A DNA stretch of 64,000 bases from Echinococcus granulosus. Taxonomy: Eukaryota; Platyhelminthes; Cestoda; Cyclophyllidea; Taeniidae. The notes under the pieces were generated by a model, which was not told where the DNA came from, ran no database searches, and saw nothing but the letters and a program-made list of their open reading frames with translations. The stretch spans positions 667,811 to 731,810 of the forward strand of contig NW_020170403.1 in the NCBI RefSeq assembly GCF_000524195.1. The letters are read 5' to 3'. Each line of letters begins with the position of its first letter. The first letter of the stretch is position 1. This document shows, in pieces, positions 41,156-51,500 of this stretch. The position numbers and the translations under genes are program-made.

Positions 41156-42183
41156 ATGGGTGACAGTCTTATTCTACGTAGACTCCGTGCGATCATTAAA
41201 TATGACATTTTGCAAGAAATATTACTGGACCTTGAATATGAAAACGCTTTTGGGGGATTGAGTCCTAACGAAGAGGAGGTACCACGCAGATGTTTTCAAT
41301 TCCTTAGTATCTGACTTAGTTATTAAATGTATATCGTGAAGCGTGGATCGACTGCCATATGGGGAGATCCAGGCTCTCTCGAATTGGAAGACCACACAAT
41401 CCTGAAATACGCGATCTGTTTTGGAGCAGATTTGAGGAGAAGGTGGACGAGAAATTGGCAGCGATCGGTGAAGACTTCGTGCTTGTTGAGGACCCTGAAA
41501 CCATTCATCAAGTTAACAAGGTTTGGTGGGGCAAACTTTGTCGGCAGGTCACACGTCTAACAGAGGTAGGCTCTGTTTCTATCGCCTCTCCTAACTAACT
41601 ATATTTGGCACATCAAATTGGGCCCATTTTTTAAATTTAGCTTGCTTCCGAGGCAGTTTCCACACAACAGGAGTTATTTACTCGAAGAGCTTCTTTTCAG
41701 AAGAACCTAACGCTTGCCCTCGGGAAGGTTTTGGGACGTGAGGTAAAAGCACTAGTAGTTCGGGCTGCTAACTTGGAGGAAAAAATAAATACTCATCTCT
41801 TGCAACCCTCTCAAAGATCCAGCGATCTCCGATGTACGTAGTACGTTTTCCCGTATTTCTATCCCCATTTCTTTTTTGCACGAGTTTAGTATCTGTTCTC
41901 CCTTTAACCAATTGATACCTTCAGTGAACGGCTGATACGAGAGAAGGCTGAATTGGAGGAGCAAGTCTTTAAACTCACCAATCTCTTAAATGCCTACAAT
42001 GCGCATGAACAGCGATTTCTCGAATTGGCCTGCCGGAAAGCCGACGCTCAACGCCAGATGGACCTTATTAAGCAACTTAAGGAAACTGTTTCTTCAGCTA
42101 GTAGGGGGCAATCAACGAATGAAGAAGACTCGAATGATAAGGTTGAAAAACCGAAGCAGAGGTTTATATACACCAATCTCTGA
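41156..42183 (+). CDS. Coiled-coil protein, possibly augmin subunit HAUS4-like
   Basis: Four exons: 41156-41278, 41320-41565, 41641-41840 and 41925-42183. Phases are 0, 0 and 2, giving 275 aa. The first intron is only 41 nt. The protein begins MGDSLILRRLRAIIKYDILQ; residues 1-60 look helical. A Trp/charged block, RDLFWSRFEEKVDEKL, is followed by VNKVWWGKL. Long amphipathic helices follow, including EKAELEEQVFKLTNLLNAYN near 200-220. No enzyme motif or membrane segment is visible. The order F/W-x-R, E-V-E/D-E-x-L, then a VW-x-KL helix and coiled coils recalls HAUS4 of the augmin complex, which recruits gamma-tubulin to spindle microtubules. That resemblance is from memory and weak. The gene model itself is better supported than the name. 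XPA follows on the same strand after 0.9 kb. Confidence 0.65.
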
Positions 42184-43062
42184 ACTTTGTACATATCTGT
42201 ATCTGGTTTATTAGGCGTCAAATACATATAGATATCATTGTGCCTTATTGTTTCTCCATCTACTCTTGATTTTGACCTTGTGTGGATGCCGTTTAACGGG
42301 ATTTGCCTGTGCTTGCGCAGTTTTGTGTAGCTTTAGCAGAGTTCTGAGGCAAGTCGACCGTGTTTTGTTATTCTGCCAACGTACCTTTGCGGTGTCTTGA
42401 TGGGATTGAACATTTTTTGTGAATCAACTCATATTTACCCCTGGCTTTTTGGTACTAGTGCTCCCACGATGTGTCAATAAGTCTTGAAAATACTACAGTG
42501 GAGGAAAGGGAAGAGCCGTAGTGCCGATAACTTTTAAGAAGTCGCTGATAAATCTAGGCAAGATCCACATAACGTCAACAGCTGCTCATTTCTCTTTGTC
42601 AGTTGATAGGAATTATGCAGCAAATTCTAATTAAGAATAGTATAGGTGGTGTACAGCACGATGAGCATTTCACGCACCGGGAGGAGATGTATCAGTGAAA
42701 TTTCGTTTGCTCCTCAAATGGAAAGCCCTAAAACAGGCATTCGATTTGGCTTAGGGGGCGTGGGGTTATCTTGGCACTTCCTGATTGGCTGCAGTTGCCC
42801 TTATCGAATTCCCAATGAACTTGCTATTCATTCCCACCTCCCGTAATTAATCACTTTCTCATCTTTTTGCTAGATCTCCCTTATACTTGATAAACTCTAG
42901 GCGTTTTATAGTATGTGTACTTATTGCACCCAGTGCCCTGGTGGCAAGCTTGCAGGTGATCAGTGCTGACGTAAATTTTGCATTTTCGTAGCTATAGTTT
43001 TAATCATAACGGCGGTTTGTTTGAATTGGTTGAATTTTTGAGAATTTGTAATTTGAATAACA
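42184..43062 (+). other. Spacer between coiled-coil gene and XPA
   Basis: This 879-bp stretch should hold the 3' end of the coiled-coil gene and the XPA upstream region. No clear AATAAA is seen (AATAAG occurs near 42476). No exon is supported. Confidence 0.55.
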
Positions 43063-46000
43063 ATGTCGATCAGTGATAAAAAATCGACGCAACCTGCTTG
43101 TATACCAAATAATGTGGTGTGTTCCTTTGTGATTTTGGCTTCTTAAAGGGAATGCAGATAGAAAGTGACCCTTCAAGAGGGGAGAAAGGTGAAGGTGTGC
43201 CCACCTCTTCTGACGTCTCTTCCAAAAAACGAACGGAAGCAGAACAGCAGCAGATAGATGAGAATCGCAAGAAGGCGTTAGACCTCTTCAACGCTCGTGT
43301 AGTTTCCAATGATCGGTGAGCATTTGAAAATTAGGCCTCCCTCGTTTTGATCTCAAGCAATCTCTCTCTACAGGAACGTCAAAATCGTAACCAAGGGTGC
43401 TTCCGTCTATCATTCACGACCCATTGACTCCGGTGGTGGTTTCTTCCTCGATCCACCTCCCTTCTCGCAGAGTCAAGAAGTGGTGCATTTCGAGAAGTCG
43501 GAGGAGGAAACAGACGCGTCAGACGACAGTGGTGGTCTGGGACAGCAGCGTCGAAGGAAACGCCGAAAATTGCAATCCAAGCAGCCGCCAGTTCCACCAC
43601 CAGTATCTGAATCGCTACCGATTCTTCCCCGACCTCCAGATGAAGAGAAGCCTCTCTGTGATGAGTGTTCACGCGAATTCGACGACTCCTACCTCTTGAG
43701 AAACTATGATTGTCAGGTGTGCGATGGGTGTAGGTAAGGGGTGCGTGCAATTGCTACTTACAATTAATTAGTAGAATTCGATTCATTCGATATTAAACTT
43801 TAGGGATAGCAAGGGAATCCACGCCTTAGTCACGCGGTCAACAGCCAAGGAGCGATATCTCCTATCTGATGTTGATTTAGACGTGAGAGAGCCGCCACTT
43901 AGACGAATTTACAAGAAGAATCCAAGGAATTCCTCTTGGGGTGATATGCAACTGTTTCTTGAAGCCCAGGTTTGTTTGCTTGTAATTTGGAAATCTGTTT
44001 GGTGTGGATAGAAAACAGGTTTGTTTTACGAAATTCCGATTGGATCGGCACCTTTTATTTCGATTAAATGAATAAACCACTTTTGCTAATTACTAAATTC
44101 ACGGCGTAGTTTCTGCGAGGTGATATAGCCTCCACCGACGATTCATATAGTTACGTTTGTAAGCCGGGTTTAGGATTTTGATTCTCGAGTTGTAAAAAAA
44201 TCGAAAAAGATGTGCGGAATTTTTCTTCAAAGAATCTTTAAAATATTAGGAATTAATTTTTAGAGCAATACAGTTTCTAAACTACTTAGGCGATTTAAGC
44301 GACGCCTGAAAATCGGCGAAGTTGCTAGAGAAGCTGAACCCGTCTTATGATGCACGTTCTTGATGTAAGACTGAAATTTTACTTCTCGCCAAATTGCACT
44401 CATTAATTGCTTATTTATTACTCAAAATCCATGATTATCATGAAACGTCTTAACAGTTAGTATCCAACGCGATGTGATTTGTCAGAGTAGTTTTTTGTCC
44501 CCCAAAATCATTAGTCGGTTGCAAATTTTGAGATGCTTCCTCTATCTGATCAAATAGGTTGCGGCGCGTTCGCTGGAAATTTGGGGCTCAGAGGAGAAAC
44601 TGGAGGCGGAGCGGGCGAGTCGCGTTGTCAAACGCGAAAAGGCCAAACTGCGAGGATTTCAAAAAAAGGTCAAAGGTAGGATGTGTTACCTTTTTCTCCA
44701 GTTTGTTCCTTTGAAATGCTCTACCGAGGTATTGTCATGCGGGTTTGACCCTAGGCTTTCTTCATCATAACTGGATTAAACCTTGTAAAGCTCATTTGTT
44801 GATATATTTGCTGAAGTCCTCTGTGCTGTTTAGCATAGAGCAAATAATCACGAGACAAACATCAGTATCCAAGTGGTGTTGTCTTGGAGTTTGTCGAAAA
44901 TTACTTTGTAAATACCATCTGCTCCGTATAATTCCGTTTTTGTAGCCGGACAGTCATATTTAACGAATTTAACAATCCTTAGTATGGAGCTCTGACGAGC
45001 CCTCAATATCAATAAACTCACCAATATCAGATTTTTTACTGGTTAGTGATGAAAAATTGCATGTACCTCTTTCTTGCTTAATGTATACCTTCGTCTCTGT
45101 TTACCTTACCTGGTTGGTCAAATTCGTGTGGATTTCAGAGTTCGCCTTTTCGCGAAAAACCACGATTTAAGGTAAGAAGGTGGTTAAGTAACTCTGATTT
45201 AGTTCCTAAAATTCGTCTATCCTTTTATTTTTTTCTTCGTACTCGCTCCTCTAAGCTTTTAAGAGCCGTGCTAAGAGCCTCACCATTAAGCTAGCCCTTA
45301 TAACCTTTGGCTTTTTCTTACTGAATGTAATGGCGGAATTTTGTGTGGGGGACCAATCTATCAAGCGGTTTTGCTCCTTGACACCCGAGTACTGTGTATT
45401 GAAACAGTGAGCGCCACCACTTGATCCGCTTACCTGCCTACCCTTTTACCCTGTTTTTGATGTCTCAACAGGCTTTGATTTCGGGCTTCTTTTCCCCCAT
45501 TTCGTTTCATTTCTTCAAGAAGTAAAAGGGAGCGGGAAGAAGACTTTTTCCAAGTTATTACATGCTTTAGTGCAGTTCTTCTTCCTCATTCAGACAAATA
45601 CCTCTGCAAGTGCGGTCATTTTGGGGCAACAGTAGTTTGATTTGTGCCTGATTAGTTGAGCGACCGTGTTGCTTGTACTTTGACAATCCCAGGGTAGTGG
45701 ATGACACTTTGTCAACCAATCTTTGATGGCTTTTAGGAGGAGAAAAGTATTTGACGTTCAATAATAGAATTGGATGTGAAATCGCACTTTTAGTGATTTT
45801 CAGCCGATATCTAATAATGACGCTGATTAGTTACCACTTGGTAAAATATATTAAATTACAATATTACAAAACTCTGTGTTTCAAACACAATCTTCCGGTC
45901 TGATACCACTTCTGCGGGGCAGCATCGGTAAATCTCTGCAATTTTGCATCTTCTTTAGAAGGGATGGTGTCAAGAGCAGGAGGAGTAATTGGTTGCGTGT

Positions 46001-46708
46001 GACAGCCTTATGTGGATACCTCGGTCTGACAAGCTAGTTGTACTTGGAGTTTGCTATAAAAATTGCAACTATGGCCACAAAACTGATAAGTAAGTTGCAC
46101 CGGTGATGAAGAGGCAGCGCATCATCGTAGGCCGAAGGTTGCTCCAGGCGACACCGATTCACATCGCCTGGCATACGTACTCATTGTAGCGATGATATTC
46201 TCACTTGTGCTGCGACGACGGATGTAGAGTGTTCCGTGCATTTAACAAGGGGGGAAGGAAGGAGGGAAGGACTCTGGAACCGATTGAAGGAAACAAATGA
46301 ATGAAAGTGAGGCTGGTTGCAGACAGGCTGTATATAAGTGCTGGATTTGTTGACGATGCTCCGATTCATGATAGCTCAAAGATGTAAATGCATTGGCAAA
46401 AATTTCCTGATTAGGTTAAAACGTGGGCGTTTCATTGCAACATTAAAGAAGTGAAGGTGGGTTCCAAAATGGGACTTGAAAGGTGATGAAATTATCCTTA
46501 ACCTCTTTTAAATTACACTTTCCTGAAATTGATTGACCCCATGTTGCCTTTTCTAGAGCTTCGAATCCAGGTGCGGAGCAGTTTGTACACAAAGAAGTCA
46601 GTTTCACACGAACACACCTTCGGTCCTGAGGTTTACGACAAGAAAACGGGAAACTATTTGAAATCTTGTACCTCTTGTGACTACACCATGTCCTTTGAAA
46701 AGATGTAA
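43063..46708 (+). CDS. XPA: DNA repair protein XPA (damage verification in nucleotide excision repair)
   Basis: Six exons: 43063-43116, 43149-43315, 43374-43733, 43804-43969, 44558-44675 and 46557-46708. They total 1017 nt, 338 aa, with all phases consistent. The first intron is only 32 nt. Features in order: a charged N-terminal helix (EAEQQQIDENRKKALDLF); the ERCC1-binding type motif IDSGGGFF at 91-98; an acidic stretch and basic RRRKRRK near 133-139; a C4 zinc finger using C169, C172, C190 and C193 (CDEC...CDGC); the DNA-binding core with REPPLRRIYKKNP and SSWGDMQLFLEAQ; a long helix with LEIWGSEEKLEAE; and the C-terminal TFIIH-contact type tail SCTSCDYTMSFEKM. XPA binds damaged DNA with RPA and TFIIH and recruits ERCC1-XPF in the nucleus. 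It is longer than human XPA (273 aa), mainly through a linker between the GGGF motif and the zinc finger. A poly(A) signal lies 118 nt after the stop. Confidence 0.95.
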
Positions 46709-46825
46709 TAGATAACTCTTCTGCATTCCTTTTTATTGCCAGTTTACACCATTTTAACTCCTTTTGTATCGAGTGGCGTTGATGTTTGGGGTCGTTTTTT
46801 GTTCCACTTTGCGTGCTTTCGTGAG

Positions 46826-46831
46826 AATAAA
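46826..46831 (+). terminator. Candidate poly(A) signal for XPA
   Basis: AATAAA in the context GAGAATAAACAG, the first one after the XPA stop. A second AATAAA near 47094 could serve as an alternative. Confidence 0.5.
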
Positions 46832-48235
46832 CAGCATTCTGTTTGCTCTTGAACACCTTCTGGCGAGTGATTCCTCGTATTTACTGGGAAATTGACACAA
46901 GAAGCACAGGGTTGCAGTCGTTTGAGCAGGTGAAACAGCAGGACGGTTAAATGCGAGCCAAAGTTTCAATCCTACTGTGGTCTGGATGACCCGGGGTTAG
47001 TCCCATTTAAGCGCGTTATTGGCGGGGCTTTTCATGTGGGGTCCGACTTATACTACTTACTTGGTGTCAGTAGAATCCAGATTATTCATAAAGAATAAAG
47101 TTGAAACCTATTTGATAGCTTTCAATGGGATTTGATCGTTCCCGCTGTTGGTACAGTAAAAGATGTCGTGCGCCATTTTCTCGGTTTTCCCCTCCACCTT
47201 TGGTTTCGGGTCCCTGGATCGAGAAGACTGGTTAGAGGAAAGCATGATGGATAGAGGCAAGGTTGAAGGGGAGTTTGCCTCTTCACCGGAGATCTGCACC
47301 GTTCGCTCAGTCATAAGGCTCCTACAAACTGTCCGCTTGCCACCTTGGCGTTGTAGTCAAACGGACAAGCATCATAATTTGACATTTGACAGTGAAAAAC
47401 CGACACACCGCAACACCTGTTATACCTTTAAACAAATTTGGGGTAGGTTTTGATTCTAGAAAGTTGCAAAAAATTATTTTTTGAACTGGCATTGGAATGG
47501 ATTTCATTGTCTCTAGATCTTAGATTTTATTGATGCTTTCATGGCGGGCATTTCCGTCGATGGCTTGAACACTTTTCTCGGCAAACTTTTGGAAGGTTTC
47601 TCTCAATTATTGCGATTCTAGAAGTAGGTCCGTTCCTTCTCAAACGCGTTTTGTTGTATCCTAACTTGTCTTCAAAGCATAGGATTACCTGTTAAGCCGA
47701 AAAATAAAAGAACCTCACAGGACGACGCTTTCCATTCCTTCCTTCTGATCATTTTCATGCTATTCCACTCCGACCCGGTCATCTGTTTGAGTTTTCTCAA
47801 ATCTTTTATGAACAATTTTAATCTGATTGACTCGGGTTTGATTTCATGGATGGCCACCATGTAGAACTTGAGATTGAGGTCAAGGCTATTTCTAAACCCC
47901 TTCTTTTGATATGCTCGGTGGATGTAACCACCAACAACAGATACCTTTCAGCCGTGAAATCAGGACATATTCGATGGTGCTTGATCCTCTCTAAACGGCT
48001 GTGAGAGGGGAAATATAGGCACCTTGAAAAGCAAAAGTTTTGGCTGACCGATACACACCAGCAATTTAGCTTCAACAATTTCGTTCGGGCAGGCTATTTC
48101 AGTCCTGTTTATTAGCTTATAGGGATGAAACACGTTGAAAAAGGTGGGATTTGGTGCTTGCTTGCGTCTCATTGAAAAGGACCGTAGAATGAAACGAAAA
48201 ATCTTGTATTTTAGAAGTTTTTTTGAACTTTTAAC
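46832..48235. other. Spacer between convergent XPA and FGF-like genes
   Basis: No supported exon. Open frames on both strands here (for example minus 47960-48484) overlap the probable 3' UTR of the FGF-like gene and have no recognisable motif. Confidence 0.55.
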
Positions 48236-48241
48236 TTTATT
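48236..48241 (-). terminator. Candidate poly(A) signal for the FGF-like gene
   Basis: TTTATT on the plus strand reads AATAAA on the minus strand, 287 nt after the FGF-like stop. Another lies near 48106. Confidence 0.4.
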
Positions 48242-48527
48242 TCCCCTCTGTTTCCCTCCTTCTGGCCTCGCGCCTCGGTTGTAATGCTCATAGCCTGATT
48301 TAAGCCTTCCTTCAGATATTCCGGTCCCTACCCAAGAAAAAAGGCTTTGAATTCCCCCTTTTGATAAATACGTATATGTATAACAAAGACTTGGTAAAAT
48401 ATGTACAAATTGCAGCGTCTCAGCGATGACAACGCTGCCGATGAACATGCGCAAAAGGCAACACAAGGAATGCTGTTGTGGCACATCACTTTAAACAAGT
48501 CTGCTGTTCACCCTTTCGGCCCTTCCA

Positions 48528-51500
48528 CTACTCTGAGAGGCCCATTTTGTGGTCCACTTCAACTTCACCATGCGCAAAGCTTAGCAATGAAGGGTGCCTT
48601 AATGTTCCACTTTTGCAGACGTCGGATGCCGAGACATTGGAACTCTGACTCTTCCCTGGCAGTCGATTTAACCAATCCTTTACACATCCAGACTTGTTGA
48701 GGAAGTAAAAGTCTTTAGGACGTCGTCTCACCACTATCTCCTCCAGTTTCAAGAGAACAGCTCGCTCTAGGGCGTTTGAAGAGCGTTTCGAGATTTCAGA
48801 GGTGTATTCTTCTGTCAGATAGCGAGGAACAAGATGAAGACTCGTCTCCAAGTCTGTCATATTCCTCGGCAGAAAGTTGAGCCCTTGAAGAATTCGAGAG
48901 AGGCTTGGATGTTGTTTGTATGCCAACAGAGATGCATTACTCCAAGAAGAGAGCTTTTTGGTCCTATCAAAAAGGCTTCTGACCAACTTTTGCTCCTCCC
49001 AAGCCAGATTTTGTTGCTTTGCTTTGAAAGTGATGTAAGCGTCTATTTCTTCCTCCACATTTCCTGGAACTTCGCAACGACAACCAGAGACGCCAATGAA
49101 CCCCTTTTGATCCACTGCGGTGATGCCCTCATAATCCCACTGCGTCATTTTCATATCGTGCCTCACCTTCACCAATCGGTTGATGATTTGGATGGTCGCA
49201 CGAGCTGCCTTGGACCCCACACCTTGTTTCAGAAGCGCCAACTTGAGCTTCCGTCGGGCTGTTCGAAGACTTCGTAGGAGACGGTAGGCAAGGGAAAGAT
49301 CCTTTTTGGCAACTGATTTGAGGCTGGCTCGTACTTCTAAGCAGACATTGCGTTGCGAACTCTCCACTTCAGCAGAGATTTGAAGGCACAGAATTGCGTC
49401 GCGAAAAGATGTTGTGTACTCGCCCAATTGGATACTTTGTTGAGGCTGCAATAGCGGTCGGACGCGTATGCAAACCGAATCCTGAGATCCTGTCCATGCG
49501 CACTCGTATGGGAGATCTTCATCGAGAGCGATCTACAAATCAAGGCAAATGTTTTGAGGTACAATTTAAGTTGACAGTCCACGTATCTTTTCCAGGCAGT
49601 AAGTTTTTGGCTTTGTTGTTCGACTTACCTCCATGCTGGTGATGGTGCTACCGTTCAGACACAAGAACCACCGTCTCGTCCTGTCACTCAAAATTATTGT
49701 ATATTGGGGCTTCTCCGTCTTCTCCTCCTCCTCTTCCTTTTGTGAGACATTTCGAGCCACTTGGACTTTTAACTCATCTAAGTAGAAATAGACAGTGGAA
49801 TTTTGGAAACTGACAATTCATGAATGTGCGCAAACTTTGTCACACATACGTGACGTACGGATTTTATCAACTTATGCTAACTGATTCGACCACATCAGAT
49901 ATCACAAACTAGTTTCTTATGTTAAAACCACTAAGGTTATTTAGATTGTTTCTTGTCCACGGTTACGTGCTTTCTTATTTTTTGAAAAGTGGAACCGTTA
50001 AATGGAACGATTTTTTGGGTTGAGATAGTCGATTTTCTCTCAAATTCCACTAGCGGGGAAAATATCATAAATATTTTGGGTGCGTTTTACAATTATTGAG
50101 GAGACTTTAGCGGGTAATCTCGTCACAGAGGTTGCTAACATTAATTAAGATGGGACTTTTGATTACTGCCTTTTTGGGCCGATAACGTATCTATTTTACC
50201 TGATGCCTAGGTTCAGACATGCATTTGAGTGTTTGTAGAAAGCAAATGTTATGAAAATTGCGTTATCAGACACACAAACACACATACTAGGACGGAACGT
50301 GCATATACACAGTCTTCTCTAGAAGTCCAAAGTTCGTTACGGCTTAATTTACGTGTGTTCCAAGGGAACTACAAAGAAACCAATGGTGCTGATACACTTG
50401 TAGCTGTTCACGTGTGAAAGGATTGAAGGCTGGTGGGTGTCTGGAGGCCTCCAATTGCTACAGTAAGGCAATCTATCCGTTAACCTTGCAGGATATGAGT
50501 TTAAACCGCCCGGGTCAAAAATATATTCAATCACTCAGACAAATAATTCGAAAAACTACACATTTATAAGCGGGTCCGCGAAATGGTTAAGGTCATAAAC
50601 AAATACAGACTCTTTCAAACCTGGTCAGCGGAACAATTTTTTCTCTCCTCCGAGGGTGTAATAAAAGAGACTAGTACATCTCACGCGAAAGAAGGGAACT
50701 TTCAGCAGATGAAAAATCTTCGAAATGAGTTATCGTCTAAAATTGATTTTGTTATAACGGTCGGCGTGGTCTGTAAATTTGTGAGCGACTATAGTTACAT
50801 TAGGCGCGGTTATTTAGACTCACTTCGGCATGGGAAGCACATCATATTGCTTACCTCAAGGTCGCTGCGATTGAATGATTGTAAAATGGTAAGTTCAGAA
50901 GGATGTGTCATTTTAATTGTGCGATTGAAGGGTGAGTTTTGTGTCAATGTCGCTAATAGGTATTTGAGCAACTTATGTTTTCGCAAGCAAAAATGAAAGA
51001 TAGAGTCATGAAAAGGCCATTTTTTTGCTTATTTGATTGTTTAATTGCTATTGCTACTAAGAGGAAGTGTAGATACTGAGGTGACCATTTTTTGCCCAAA
51101 ATTATTCCTTGATAATATTGTCTGGCGATAACTTGAAGAAGATCGAGGAGTTTTAATTAAAAGTTTTTTTTCCTTTGATGGTTGACTGTTCTCAATAACG
51201 TTTTTTTAGATAACACAACATGCACACTTAAGTAACAAGCACTTTTGAATAATCTGCCTTTTTAAGAATGGGTGAACTGGTTTTTTAAAACCATATATAA
51301 ATGATTTACCCAAGTAAAAGATAAATGTTAGTCAAAAAACTGAAAGCGTGCCATGCAAAGACACCAAGCTTAACATCTGTATCTTCATATTTGTGCGAAA
51401 TTAAAAGAGAAATAGTTAATAGAATAGCGGAAATGTGACCAGAGAACCGGAGTCCTAGGTGAAGTGTACGCCACATCATTTTCTGCTGTTATTCATCCGC

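Noticed and set aside
45118..45175. Alternative last exon for XPA after GATTTCAG (short tail ending at TAA)
   Set aside because: The phase fits, but it would remove the conserved XPA C-terminus, which is present and in phase at 46557-46708. It might be a minor splice form.
50583..50996. 137-codon ATG frame in the FGF-like intron
   Set aside because: Starts with ATG but matches no family and lies on the opposite strand inside an intron; conservation data would be needed.
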